This document shows positions 8,904 to 17,487 of a DNA stretch of 60,595 bases, one piece after another. Source of the DNA: Frateuria defendens. Its GTDB lineage: Bacteria; Pseudomonadota; Gammaproteobacteria; Xanthomonadales; Rhodanobacteraceae. The stretch is taken from positions 1-60,595 of the forward strand of contig NZ_LFQR01000036.1 of NCBI RefSeq assembly GCF_001182895.1, written 5' to 3'. Below the pieces are notes generated by a model. The model was not told the DNA's origin, did not search any database, and saw only the letters and a list, made by a program, of their open reading frames with translations. How positions within the stretch are numbered: position 1 is the first letter of the stretch; every line of letters begins with the position of its first letter. Both the position numbers and the translations under genes were made by a program.

Positions 8904-9737
8904 ATGACGGTCCTGGTGTTCGGCGGCAGCAGCCAGATCGGCCGCTTCCTGTTGCCCGCGCTGGAGGCGCACGGCGTACCGGTGCTGGCGGTGAGCCGCC
9001 ATCCGCAGACTTCCACCAGCCACGTGCAGTGGCGCGAAGGCTGGCTGCTCGACCGCCTGCCGGCGCTGCCGGCCTCGCTCTCGGCCGTGATCAGCTTCGG
9101 CCCGCTGCTGCCGTTCGCGCAGTGGCTGGAGGCGGCGGGCCTGCCCGGCTCGCCGCGGGTGATCGCCACCAGCTCGATGAGCGCCGAGAGCAAGGCCGCC
9201 TCGAGCGTGCCGCACGAGCGCGCCATCTCGCAGCAGCTGCGCGACGGCGAGGCCGCACTGGCGAGGGCCTGCGAGCGGCACGGCTATGCGTGGACGGTGT
9301 TCCGGCCCACGCTGATCTACGGCGCCGGCCTCGACAAGAGCCTCACCCCGATCGCCCGCCGCGCCCTGCGCACGCGTGTGTTCCCGCTGCCCGCCGGCCG
9401 CGGCCTGCGCCAGCCGGTGCACGCCGCCGACATCGCCCTCGCCGTACTGGCCGCGCTCGACACGCCGGCCGCCGCCGGCCGCATCCTCCCGCTCGGCGGC
9501 GGCGAACGCCTCACCGCCGCCGCCATGTTCGCCCGCGTGCGGCGCAGCCTGCCCATCGCTACCGTGCCGCTGCCGCTGCCCGCCGTCCTGCTCCACGCGG
9601 CCGGCCTGCTGTGGTCGCGCTTGCGCGGGCCGGTGCAGCGGCTCGATGCGGATCTGGTGGCGGACAATAGTGAGTTGGAGCGGCTGCTGGGGGTTCGGCC
9701 CAGGGGGTTCGAGCCGGATGCGGGGTGTTGGGGGTGA
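8904..9737 (+). CDS. NAD(P)-dependent SDR/epimerase-like protein
   Basis: A 277-residue atypical short-chain dehydrogenase/epimerase. The N-terminus MTVLVFGGSSQIGRFL is a Rossmann dinucleotide-binding loop. A serine-rich strand end ATSSMSAESK (about 90-100) and VFRPTLIYGAG (about 135-145) match the extended NAD-dependent epimerase fold. The usual YxxxK catalytic pair is not obvious, so catalysis is uncertain. Alternatives are a nucleoside-diphosphate-sugar epimerase or a non-catalytic NmrA-like sensor. It lies directly downstream of the repeat-module membrane protein, probably in the same operon. The substrate cannot be told from sequence. Confidence 0.8.
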   Translation: MTVLVFGGSSQIGRFLLPALEAHGVPVLAVSRHPQTSTSHVQWREGWLLDRLPALPASLSAVISFGPLLPFAQWLEAAGLPGSPRVIATSSMSAESKAASSVPHERAISQQLRDGEAALARACERHGYAWTVFRPTLIYGAGLDKSLTPIARRALRTRVFPLPAGRGLRQPVHAADIALAVLAALDTPAAAGRILPLGGGERLTAAAMFARVRRSLPIATVPLPLPAVLLHAAGLLWSRLRGPVQRLDADLVADNSELERLLGVRPRGFEPDAGCWG

Positions 9738-9861
9738 GGTTTGGGACGGGCCCGTGGGGGGGCTCGCTTGTTGTGCGCTTTTGCATCCTGGCCGGGGCTT
9801 CAACAACACTGCGGGCCTTCCCTCGCAGGCTCAGCAGGACGATCGTGAGCATGGCTCTGAG

Positions 9862-10024
9862 AGCCTGTTCAAAGTCTCTCCCACCTGCTCCCTCCCCTGC
9901 GTGCAGGGGAGGGTTGGGGAGGGGTCAACCCTTGCCTCGAGGCCAGACTTCACCCCTTCCCAGCCTGCCCCTGCAAACAGGGGGAGGCGCCAAGCCGCGT
10001 CAACGGCAAGACTTTGAACAGGCT
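9862..10024. repeat. 163-bp MITE-like element with perfect 16-bp terminal inverted repeats
   Basis: The left end AGCCTGTTCAAAGTCT (9862-9877) is the exact reverse complement of the right end AGACTTTGAACAGGCT (10009-10024). The interior contains a GC-rich hairpin (CCCTCCCCTGC/GCAGGGGAGGG) and a CTTGCCTCGAGGCCAGA block shared with copies at 4757-4911 and 54624-54796. There is no open reading frame, so it is non-autonomous. It lies two bases from the stop codon of the prephenate dehydrogenase gene, in a convergent intergenic region of about 290 bp. The remaining sequence, 9738-9861, shows no recognisable signal. Confidence 0.85.
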
Positions 10025-10025
10025 T

Positions 10026-11162
10026 TCAGGACGCCGCCGCGTCCGAGCGCGCCACCACTCGCCCGATGCCCTCCTCCTCGATCGCGCGCGTCGCCGCCGC
10101 CAGCGCCGCCGCGTCCACCGCGCGGTCCAGGCCGATGCGGAAGTGCAGCTCGCCGTCGGCGCTGCGCGAGGAATGGATGGAGTCGAGGTTGATGCCGCGC
10201 TGCTCGAACACCGACAGCAGCGCGCGCAGCGAGCCGGGCTGGTCCTGCGGCAGGAACACGCTCAAGTAGCGCGGTTCGCTGAGGTCGGCCAGCAGGTAGC
10301 CCAGGCGCTCGAAGGCGTAGCTGCCCTCGGCCAGCGCCCGTGCGCCGACGAAATCGCCGCTCTGCGCCAGCAGTTCCTCGCGCATCGCCGCGCGGGCCGC
10401 ATCGTCGCCCTGGCGCACCAGGTCGCGTAGGCGCTCGATGTGCGCGGCCAGCCGCTCCAGCATCGGCGCCACGTAGGGGTTCTCGAACTGGATGTCCTGG
10501 TAGATCGCCGGGTTGCTGGCGAGGATGCGCCGCGTCACCGCCTCGTCCAGCTCGTAGCCCACCGAGCGGAACGGGCGGATGCCGGCCAGCCCGCCCACCG
10601 CCGGCGCCAGCTCGCGCAGCACCGCGCCCTGCGCCATGTGGGCGGCGTGCACCATGCCCTGCACCAGTGCCATCACGCGGTCGTGCTGGGCCGGCTCGGC
10701 GCGCACGCATGCGGCCTCGGTGGCGGCGAGAAAGCTTTCCAGCCACGGCCGCCATGCCGCCAGCCGCGCCTCGCACACCACCATCACGCGCCCGCGCAGG
10801 GTCGGCGCCTTGGGTGCCGCGCTCATCGGGTGCAGGCCGGCCACCTCGGCCTGCGAGGCCAGCATCGCCGCCACCGGCTCGGCCTTGGTCGAGGTGACGT
10901 CCAGCCACAGCTTGCCGCGCTCGGCACCGGCGGCCAGTTCGGCGTAGCGGCGGATCAGCGCGGGCGTATGGCGGATCGGCGCGGCGAACACCAGCACGTC
11001 GGCCGCCTCGATCAGTTCGCGCTCGCCGAGCGCGGTGTCGCCCGCCGGGTCGCGGCCGAGCACGCGCAGGCCCATGCGCGCCTCGAAAAAGCGGCGCAGC
11101 CAGCGGCCATAGGCACCCTGGCTGCCGACCAGGCCGATGGTGGGGTGTGCGGGAATGCTCAG
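10026..11162 (-). CDS. tyrA: Prephenate dehydrogenase with C-terminal ACT domain
   Basis: Catalyses NAD-dependent oxidative decarboxylation of prephenate to 4-hydroxyphenylpyruvate in tyrosine synthesis. The body carries LDVTSTKAEPV and AGLHPMSAAPKAPTLRGR, typical of the family, and a C-terminal ACT domain (RYLSVFLPQDQPGSLRALLSVFEQ region), probably for tyrosine feedback. The first ATG, at 11075, would remove the NAD-binding loop. The open frame continues upstream and encodes TIGLVGSQGAYGRWLRRFFEA, the expected Rossmann start, back to a TAG at 11196-11198. No ATG, GTG or TTG occurs in those 40 codons. I place the start at CTG 11162, eight bases after GAGG. ATT 11156 is the alternative. The gene identity is firm; the start is inference. 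Confidence 0.85.
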   Translation of the reverse strand: MSIPAHPTIGLVGSQGAYGRWLRRFFEARMGLRVLGRDPAGDTALGERELIEAADVLVFAAPIRHTPALIRRYAELAAGAERGKLWLDVTSTKAEPVAAMLASQAEVAGLHPMSAAPKAPTLRGRVMVVCEARLAAWRPWLESFLAATEAACVRAEPAQHDRVMALVQGMVHAAHMAQGAVLRELAPAVGGLAGIRPFRSVGYELDEAVTRRILASNPAIYQDIQFENPYVAPMLERLAAHIERLRDLVRQGDDAARAAMREELLAQSGDFVGARALAEGSYAFERLGYLLADLSEPRYLSVFLPQDQPGSLRALLSVFEQRGINLDSIHSSRSADGELHFRIGLDRAVDAAALAAATRAIEEEGIGRVVARSDAAAS

Positions 11163-11238
11163 GAGCGGTGCCTCGTGGAAGGTTTCGCGCGCAGCCTACC
11201 GCGCACGGGCGGCGCGCCGCGCGCGGCCATCGGTCGCG

Positions 11239-11763
11239 TCAGTAGCGCGGCACGCCTTCCTTGTGGCACTGGGCCACCCACTTGCGCGCGCTGGCGGCGC
11301 CGGCCGCATCGTCGGCCTCAAGGCGCATCTCCACGATGGTCTGCCAGTTGCGCGCGCACAGCGGCCCGAGCTTGGGGCCGAGCTCCCACGAGCGGTGGGC
11401 GAGCTTCTCGGCGCTGCCGTAGTCCTTCAGGCGCACGGCGATCTCGGCGCGGTCCTGCAGCAGGTCGGGCGAGTCGGGGCTGAGCTTGATCGCCTGGTCG
11501 AGCCTGGCCGCCGCGTCGGCATAGCGGCCGGCGCGCTCGTCCGCCTGCGCCGCGTCCTGCAGCCCGGCCACGCCCGGGTCGCGCAGCGGGTTCACGTCAA
11601 TCACCGACTTCTCGTGATCGCCCGCGGTGCGGATCGCCGCGACGAGGTCGTAGCTCGGCCGGGACGGGCGCGTGGGCACGGGCGGCGCCGGCGGGACACA
11701 GGCCGCCAGCACGGCGGCGAGCAGGAAGGGGGCGGCGAGGCGAAGAGCGGTGCGAGGCGTCAT
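11239..11763 (-). CDS. TPR lipoprotein, likely LpoP-like activator of PBP1b
   Basis: A 174-residue protein with a lipoprotein signal peptide ending in the lipobox LAAC (Cys22), followed by a Pro-rich linker. The C-terminal part has two tetratricopeptide-like helical pairs (ERAGRYADAAARLDQAIKLSP and the next block). The gene begins six bases after the stop of the PBP1b gene in the same direction, so they form an operon. In Pseudomonas aeruginosa the TPR lipoprotein LpoP is encoded with PBP1b and activates it from the outer membrane. Same architecture and position suggest the same role here. That is inference; a generic TPR lipoprotein is the alternative. Confidence 0.8.
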   Translation of the reverse strand: MTPRTALRLAAPFLLAAVLAACVPPAPPVPTRPSRPSYDLVAAIRTAGDHEKSVIDVNPLRDPGVAGLQDAAQADERAGRYADAAARLDQAIKLSPDSPDLLQDRAEIAVRLKDYGSAEKLAHRSWELGPKLGPLCARNWQTIVEMRLEADDAAGAASARKWVAQCHKEGVPRY

Positions 11764-11769
11764 TAGCGA

Positions 11770-14100
11770 TCAGTCCCTGACGGGCGCGGTGGTGACCGGG
11801 GCGGGCTGCGCGTCGCTGCCGCCGCCGAAGAAGTTGCCGACGCGCTGCCAGAAGCACCCTTCGGTATCCGCCGGCAACGAGCCGGCCATGATAGGGAACT
11901 GGCGGGCCCCTTCGCACGTGGCATCGGTGCGCTTGCCGTCGGCCGGGTTGATCCAGGCCAGCTCCAGCCCCTCGCCCGGCGCCGCCTGCAGCGGCCGCGT
12001 GGGCAGCTTGCGGAACAGCTCCATCCACGCGCGCAGGCTGCCGGTGGCGCCGTAGAGGCCGGTGGGCTTGTTGTCGTCGCGGCCCATCCAGAACACCGCC
12101 AGGTGGCTGCCGGTGAAGCCGGCGAACCAGCTGTCGCGCATGTCGTTGCTGGTGCCGGTCTTGCCGGCGGCGTTGAGCCAGGAGAGGCCCGAGTTGCCGA
12201 TGGCTGCCGCGGTGCCGCTGCGCGCCACCTGCTGCATCGCCCAGGTCACCAGCCGCACCGCGCCCTGGTACTCGCCCTGGCCCGCCTCGACCTCGTAGCG
12301 CTTGATGGTGCGGCCGTTGCCGTCCACCACGCCGCGCACGGCGAGCAGCGGCAGCGCGTGGCCGTCGGCGGCGAGGTACTGGTAGAGCTGCGCCACCTGC
12401 AGCGGCGCGAGGTCCTGCGCGCCGAGCAGCAGCGAGGGGCTGGGGTTGACGTCGGTAAGGCCGAAGGACTCGAGGAACGCCTTGATCCGCGGCAGCCCCA
12501 CGCTCAGCCCCAGGTGGATGGTGGCGAGGTTCCACGAGTGCACCAGGGCGTCCAGCATCGGCACCTGGCCGTGCACGTCGTGCTCGTCGTTCTGCGGCGT
12601 CCATTGCGTGCCGTCGGGCTGGCGCATGCTGATCGGGCTGTCGTCGACCAGGCTGGCCAGGTTCCAGCGCCCGGGCTGGGCCAGCGCCACCAGGTAGACG
12701 AACGGCTTGATGGTGGAGCCGATCGAACGGCGCGCGTCCATCGCGCGGTTGAAGCCCTGGTCGCCCGGGGTCTTGCTGCCCACCATCGCCAGCACGTTGC
12801 CGCTGTCCGCGTCGGTGACCACTGCCGCCGCCTGCGCCGCCGCGCCGCGCTTGCCCAGGCCCTTCATCGAGGTGTCGATAGCCTGCTCGGCGTAGAGCTG
12901 CGCGGCCGGGTCCAGCGTGGTGAACACCGACAGGTTGCCGGCGCTCAGCGTGCCGTCGTCGAAGTCACTGGTGATCTGCGCGCGCACCAGCTGCATGAAG
13001 GCCGGGAAGCGGTTGTGCGGCAGCTGCCCCGCCGCGGCGATGGCGAGCGGCGCGGCTTGCGCCGCCCTGGCCTGCTCGGCCGAGAGCAGGCCCGTTTCCA
13101 CGAACTGCTGCAGCACCAGGTTGCGCCGCGCCAGCGCGCGCTCGGGGTAGCGGCGCGGGTCGTAGTAGCTCGGCCCCTTCACCATGCCGATCAGGAGCGC
13201 GATCTCCTGCGGGCGCAGGTCCTCCAGCCGCCGCCCGAAGTAGAACTCCGCGCCGGCCGCGAAGCCGTGCACGGCCTGGCTGCCCTGCTGGCCGAGGAAG
13301 ACCTCGTTGACGTAGGCCTCCAGGATGCGGTCCTTCGGATAGTGCGCCTCGATCAGCAGCGAGAGCAGCGCCTCGTTGAACTTGCGGGTGAGGTTCTGCC
13401 CGCGGTCGAGGAACAGGTTGCGCACCAGCTGCTGGGTCAGCGTGGAGCCGCCCTGCACGGTGTGCCCGGCGCGCAGGTTGGCGAAGCTCGCGCGCAGGAT
13501 GGCGCCGAAGTCGAGGCCGATGTGGTGCTTGAAGTCGCGGTCCTCCACCGCCTGCAGGCCGGTCACCAGCAGCGGCGGCACGTCGCCCAGGTGCACGATG
13601 CGCCGCTCCTCCTGCTGCGCGCCGTACACGGTGGCGATGCGCGCGGGGTCGAGGTGGGTCGCCTTGATGGCGTTGCCGGTGGCCGCGTCGGTCACGCTCT
13701 GCACCTGGCCCTTGCCCAGCGTCACGCGGATGCGCTTGGGCAGCTCGCCGCCGTCCGGGCCGGCGTAGCCGCGGGAGGCGATCCGGTAGCGCGCGCCGTC
13801 CTTCGCCCAGCTGCCGGGCACCTGGCCGCGGCCGTCGTTGCCGTAGCCGGCGAAGGTCAGCTCCAGCTCCAGCGCCGCCGGCGTCATCGGCGTGCCCGGC
13901 GCAAGCTCCTGCGGCCTCGCGTACACCCGCGTGGGCACCGCGAACACCAGCTCGTTGAAGCGATCCTGCACGCGCTTGTTGAGGATCAGCGTGTAGGGCA
14001 GCACGAAGCCGACGAGCAGGCCGAGGGCGATCCAGAACGGAATGCGCACCCACGGCCAGCTGGCGCGCGCGATCGTGCGGAGGCGGGTCAGGAAGTCCAA
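11770..14100 (-). CDS. mrcB: Penicillin-binding protein 1B (bifunctional class A PBP)
   Basis: Polymerises lipid II into glycan strands and cross-links them in the periplasm. 776 residues. A short cytoplasmic tail precedes a membrane anchor (about 15-40). A UB2H-like region follows, then the GT51 glycosyltransferase with catalytic Glu in EDRDFKHH and the motifs QGGSTLTQQLVRN and RKFNEALLSLLIE. The transpeptidase has SxxK in SIGSTIKPF near residue 462, SWN, and KTGTSND near 650. It is slightly shorter than E. coli PBP1b (844). The downstream lipoprotein is its likely partner. The start codon lies before a 226-bp gap that separates it from the XRE regulator and shows no clear signal. Confidence 0.95.
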   Translation of the reverse strand: MDFLTRLRTIARASWPWVRIPFWIALGLLVGFVLPYTLILNKRVQDRFNELVFAVPTRVYARPQELAPGTPMTPAALELELTFAGYGNDGRGQVPGSWAKDGARYRIASRGYAGPDGGELPKRIRVTLGKGQVQSVTDAATGNAIKATHLDPARIATVYGAQQEERRIVHLGDVPPLLVTGLQAVEDRDFKHHIGLDFGAILRASFANLRAGHTVQGGSTLTQQLVRNLFLDRGQNLTRKFNEALLSLLIEAHYPKDRILEAYVNEVFLGQQGSQAVHGFAAGAEFYFGRRLEDLRPQEIALLIGMVKGPSYYDPRRYPERALARRNLVLQQFVETGLLSAEQARAAQAAPLAIAAAGQLPHNRFPAFMQLVRAQITSDFDDGTLSAGNLSVFTTLDPAAQLYAEQAIDTSMKGLGKRGAAAQAAAVVTDADSGNVLAMVGSKTPGDQGFNRAMDARRSIGSTIKPFVYLVALAQPGRWNLASLVDDSPISMRQPDGTQWTPQNDEHDVHGQVPMLDALVHSWNLATIHLGLSVGLPRIKAFLESFGLTDVNPSPSLLLGAQDLAPLQVAQLYQYLAADGHALPLLAVRGVVDGNGRTIKRYEVEAGQGEYQGAVRLVTWAMQQVARSGTAAAIGNSGLSWLNAAGKTGTSNDMRDSWFAGFTGSHLAVFWMGRDDNKPTGLYGATGSLRAWMELFRKLPTRPLQAAPGEGLELAWINPADGKRTDATCEGARQFPIMAGSLPADTEGCFWQRVGNFFGGGSDAQPAPVTTAPVRD

Positions 14101-14326
14101 GGCGAGGCGGTCCGGGGAGTTACGTTCCTTCGATCATAGGGGGCGGCACCCGGCGGGCATCTGAATACCGGGGTGGGGATGATGGCGGTTTGGGGGCGGG
14201 GAGAGGCGGGATTGGGGGCTTTCCAGCCTTGGCTCCCGCGCCCTATGGGTACGCGGGGCGAAGACGGCTGAAGGGGGAGTGCCCGCGGGAGCGCGGCTGG
14301 CTTGCCCCGGCTCGCCGTGCCGCGCC

Positions 14327-14716
14327 TCAGCGCTCCGCCAGCAAGGCCACCAGGCCGGCGCGGCGTTTCTCGCTGAGGTCGCGCATGGCCGTTACCACCG
14401 CGCGCTCCTGCGGCGTGAGTGCGTCGTAGGTGGCGGCCGGGTCGGCCACGCGGCGGCTCGGCTTGGCGCCGGGCTGGGGCGTGCCGCGGCCCATGGCCAG
14501 CCAGTCCAGGCTGCAATCGAGCTCGCCCGCGATCTCGATCAGCCGCGACAGTTCCGGCAGGGCGCGGCCGGCGAACCACAGCCGGGCCGTCTCGCGGGCC
14601 ACGCCGAAGCGGTCGGCCATGGCCGTCACGCGCTGGCGCCCGGCGGGCACGCCGGCCTTGTCGCAGGCGCGATGCAGGCGATCGGCGAAGGCGGCATAGG
14701 GCGTGGACGGAGGCAT
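14327..14716 (-). CDS. XRE-family helix-turn-helix regulator
   Basis: A 129-residue DNA-binding protein. The first 70 residues form a phage-repressor-type helix-turn-helix (VTAMADRFGVARETARLWFAG, then LIEIAGELDCSLDWLAMGRG), which reads like Cro/C1 HTH proteins with the DWL(A)xG motif after helix 5. The C-terminal 45 residues are helical (LTPQERAVVTAMRDLSEKRRAGLVALL) and could dimerise. There is no peptidase domain, so it is not a LexA/CI autocleaving repressor. No phage genes flank it. Its targets are unknown; it may repress its own gene. Confidence 0.8.
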   Translation of the reverse strand: MPPSTPYAAFADRLHRACDKAGVPAGRQRVTAMADRFGVARETARLWFAGRALPELSRLIEIAGELDCSLDWLAMGRGTPQPGAKPSRRVADPAATYDALTPQERAVVTAMRDLSEKRRAGLVALLAER

Positions 14717-15073
14717 CGCGACGGAAGCGGCTGGGCGAAAGGCGCGGCCATTCTGGCAAGCGCCGCCGTCCCGATTGACAAACGTAATTTGCTATGCAAG
14801 TTTCATTTGGCACTTGCCGCGCCGGTTCTCGGGGACGCGCCGCAGGGATGCCGCAGGGGGTATCTCATCGGTCGATCGGCCGCCGTGGATCATGGACGTC
14901 GGCGCCTCACTGGCGGCTGCGGAGGGCCGCGCGGCAGGTGCGATTTCGATTTCGAGGGAGCCGCCGCAGGCTGGCCGGGCGCACGGTTGCAGGTATCCGC
15001 AAGGGTAAGGGCGCGCAGGGCGCCGGGTCACCGGTTCGCCATTGGGGCGGGCCGGTGATCCGGCCTGCGATGT
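14717..15073. other. 357-bp intergenic region upstream of the XRE regulator
   Basis: Contains an AT-rich stretch near 14773-14815, unlike its GC-rich surroundings. Within it CAAACGTAATTTG (14779-14791) has inverted CAAA/TTTG arms, a possible operator for the XRE protein, and TTGACA at 14776-14781 resembles a -35 box. The half toward 15073 shows nothing I recognise. Short open frames on both strands look like chance. Confidence 0.35.
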
Positions 15074-16558
15074 TCAGTCCGCGTGGCTGGCCGTGGCCGC
15101 GTTCGCGCCGGTGGCGGTGGCGGCTTTTCCATCCTGGTTCTTCCAGCCGCCGCCCAGGGCGAGGAACAGCCGCACCTGGTCGATCGAGATCTGGCTGTCG
15201 GCATCGGCCAGTTGCGCCTCGGCGGCGGCCAGGGTGCGGTCGGCGTCGAGGCTGGCGAGGTAGGGCGTGCGGCCGCCGCGGTAGAGCGTGCGGTTCTGTC
15301 CGGCGGCGTCGCGGGCCTCGTCGCGGGCGCGGCGCAGGTCGTCCTGGCGGTCGAGGTCCTGGGCGTAGGTTTCCAGCGCGGTCTGGGTTTCGCGCAGGGC
15401 GTTCAGCACCACGCTGTCGAAGTGGGCCAGGGCGGCGTCGGCGCCGGCCCGCGCGGCGGCCACGCGGGCGTGCGCGCTGCGCGAGGGGAAGGTCCAGGCG
15501 ATCAGCGGGCCGATGCTCCAGCGGCGGGTGGCGGCGTTGCCGAAGTCTTCCAGCAGGCCGCTGGCGCCGGCGCCGGCGCCGATCTGCACGTCGGGGTAAA
15601 GCTCGGCCACGGCCACGCCGATGCGCGCGGTGGCGGCGGCCAGTTCGCGCTCGGCCTGGCGCACGTCGGGGCGGCGCTGCAACAGGGCCATGCCGTTGCC
15701 GACGGGGAGGGGCCGGGCGAGCGCGGGCGCCTCGCCGCAGGCGTCGACGCCCGCGGGCAGCTGGCCCGGCGTCTGACCGAGCAGGGCGGCCAGCTCGTAC
15801 TCGGCGGCCTTCTTGCGTGCGCGCAGCGGCGGCAGCGATGCCTCGAGCAGGTCGACCTGGGCGCGGGCGCGGGTGGCGTCGGTGACGGTGCCGCGGCCGG
15901 CCTCGTAGAGCCGCTGCGCCACTTCTGCACTGCGCTGCTGCAGGGCCACCGAGTGTCCGGCCACGGCGATCTCGCGGTTGGCGTGGCAGGTTTCCATGTA
16001 GGTGCCGGCCACGCGCGCCACCACCGCGATGCGCGCCAGGTCCACGGCGGCCTGGCTGGCCTGGGCGTCGGCGCCGGCGGCCTCGGCGGCGCGCTTGAGC
16101 TTGCCGAACAGGTCGAACTCGTAGGACACGCTGAGGCCGGCGTCGCCCAGGTTGTACACCGGCAGCTTGTGCAACTGCAGGTAGCTCTCGCCGGAGAGCT
16201 GCGCGCGGTCCAGGCTGGCGCTGGCGCCGTAGGTGAAGCCGCCGGCGTGCTGGGCTTCCTCGTAGAGGGCGTAGGCCTTGCCGAGGTTGGCGCCGGCCGC
16301 GCGCAGGTCGGCGTTGGAGGCCAGTGCCTGGCGCACCAGCTGGTCGAGCAGCGGGTCGTCGTAGAGCTTCCACCAGTCCCCGGGCACCGGCGCGAGGTCG
16401 ATGCCGCGCCGGCCGGCGGCGTCGACGAAGTCGCCCTGCGCGGCGGGGCGGTTGATCGCCGCGTTCGCCGGCAGGCGGTAGTCCGGGCCCACCGTCTTGC
16501 AGGCGGCGAGGGCGCCCAGCGCGAGGCCGAGCAGGCCGTGGCGCAGCAGGGCCTTCAC
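15074..16558 (-). CDS. Outer-membrane efflux lipoprotein (NodT/OprM type)
   Basis: The outer-membrane channel of a tripartite pump, 494 residues. The signal peptide ends in a lipobox LAAC with Cys20, followed by KTVGPDYRLP, a common NodT-family opening. Two OEP repeats follow, with family features such as DPLLDQLVRQALASNADLR and the second-half motif LLQRRPDVRQAERELAAATARIGVA. It is the last gene of the operon and overlaps the fusion-protein gene by four bases (ATGA), so it is translationally coupled. It should connect to the HlyD-type adaptor to form the exit duct. Confidence 0.92.
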   Translation of the reverse strand: MKALLRHGLLGLALGALAACKTVGPDYRLPANAAINRPAAQGDFVDAAGRRGIDLAPVPGDWWKLYDDPLLDQLVRQALASNADLRAAGANLGKAYALYEEAQHAGGFTYGASASLDRAQLSGESYLQLHKLPVYNLGDAGLSVSYEFDLFGKLKRAAEAAGADAQASQAAVDLARIAVVARVAGTYMETCHANREIAVAGHSVALQQRSAEVAQRLYEAGRGTVTDATRARAQVDLLEASLPPLRARKKAAEYELAALLGQTPGQLPAGVDACGEAPALARPLPVGNGMALLQRRPDVRQAERELAAATARIGVAVAELYPDVQIGAGAGASGLLEDFGNAATRRWSIGPLIAWTFPSRSAHARVAAARAGADAALAHFDSVVLNALRETQTALETYAQDLDRQDDLRRARDEARDAAGQNRTLYRGGRTPYLASLDADRTLAAAEAQLADADSQISIDQVRLFLALGGGWKNQDGKAATATGANAATASHAD

Positions 16559-17487
16559 GGCGCGCTCCGGGTGGCGGCGGACGCTGCCGCGGCGGGAGCG
16601 GGCTTGGCGGGCGCGGCGTCGGGCAGGATGGTGACGGTGGCGGTGCGGCCGGCGATCAGGCGCAGGTCCGGCGGCGTCTGATCGATGGCGATGCGCACCG
16701 GGATGCGCTGCGCCAGGCGCACCCAGTTGAAGGCCGGGTTGACGTTGGGCAGCAGGCTGGCGCCGCTGCTGCGGTCGCGGTCCTCGATGCCGGCGGCCAC
16801 GCTCTGCACGTGGCCGGGCAGGTTGCCGGGCTCGCCCATCAGGCGGATGCTCACCGGCTGGCCCACGTGCACGCCGCGCAGCTTGGTCTCCTCGAAGTAG
16901 GCATCGACGTAGAACGAGCCGGTGTCGACGATGGAGAGCACGGGGCGGCTCACCGACACGTAGTCGCCCAGGCGCACCGAGCGGTCGCCGAGGAAGCCCT
17001 CCACCGGGCTGCGCACCACGGTGCGCTCGAGGTTGAGCCGGGCCACGTCCACCGCGGTCTCGGCGGTGGCGAGCGCGGCCTCGGCCTGCTCGACCTTGGA
17101 GCGGCCTTCCTCCGTCACTTCCTTCGAGACCAGGTCGCGCAGCGTGCGGTTGCGCGCGTCCTCGCGGCGCAGCTGCGCGAGGGTGGCGCGGCGCTCGGCC
17201 AGCGCGGCTTCGGCCTGGCGCAGGGCCAGCCGGTAGCGGGCCTGGTCGATCACGAACAGCGGCTGGTCGCGGTGGACCATCTGGTTGTCGCGGGCGTGCA
17301 CCTCAGCGACCAGGCCGGAGACGTCGGGGGCGATCTGCACCACGTCGGCGTGCACGTGGGCGTCGCGTGTCCACGGCTCGTCCATGTAGTAGTCCCACAG
17401 CGACTTCAGCGCCACCAGGGCGAGGGCGACCGCGCCCAGGGTGATCAGCGCCGAGGCGACGGACTGGAAGTATTTCTTGATGTTCAT
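16555..17487 (-). CDS. HlyD/AaeA-type periplasmic membrane fusion protein
   Basis: A 310-residue adaptor that links an inner-membrane transporter to the outer-membrane channel. One N-terminal membrane anchor (about 12-32) is followed by DAHVHADVVQIAPDVSGLVAEVHARDNQMVHRDQPLF, the usual biotinyl-lipoyl-like opening of AaeA/EmrA proteins. A helical hairpin (about 85-150) and beta-barrel domains with RTVVRSPVEGFLGD follow. Four-base overlaps with both neighbours indicate translational coupling. The context of FUSC protein, DUF1656 protein and adaptor matches the AaeXAB aromatic-acid efflux family. Confidence 0.92.
   Translation of the reverse strand: MNIKKYFQSVASALITLGAVALALVALKSLWDYYMDEPWTRDAHVHADVVQIAPDVSGLVAEVHARDNQMVHRDQPLFVIDQARYRLALRQAEAALAERRATLAQLRREDARNRTLRDLVSKEVTEEGRSKVEQAEAALATAETAVDVARLNLERTVVRSPVEGFLGDRSVRLGDYVSVSRPVLSIVDTGSFYVDAYFEETKLRGVHVGQPVSIRLMGEPGNLPGHVQSVAAGIEDRDRSSGASLLPNVNPAFNWVRLAQRIPVRIAIDQTPPDLRLIAGRTATVTILPDAAPAKPAPAAAASAATRSAP

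Noticed and set aside
9862-10024. Terminal-inverted-repeat element as a structured RNA gene
   Set aside because: Three dispersed copies with decaying ends and no conserved promoter; better explained as a mobile repeat.
12103-14139. 678-codon forward frame across mrcB
   Set aside because: Antisense of the PBP1b gene, which has all catalytic motifs on the other strand.
14327-14716. XRE regulator as a sign of a prophage
   Set aside because: No integrase, structural or lysis genes on either side; flanked by ordinary chromosomal operons.
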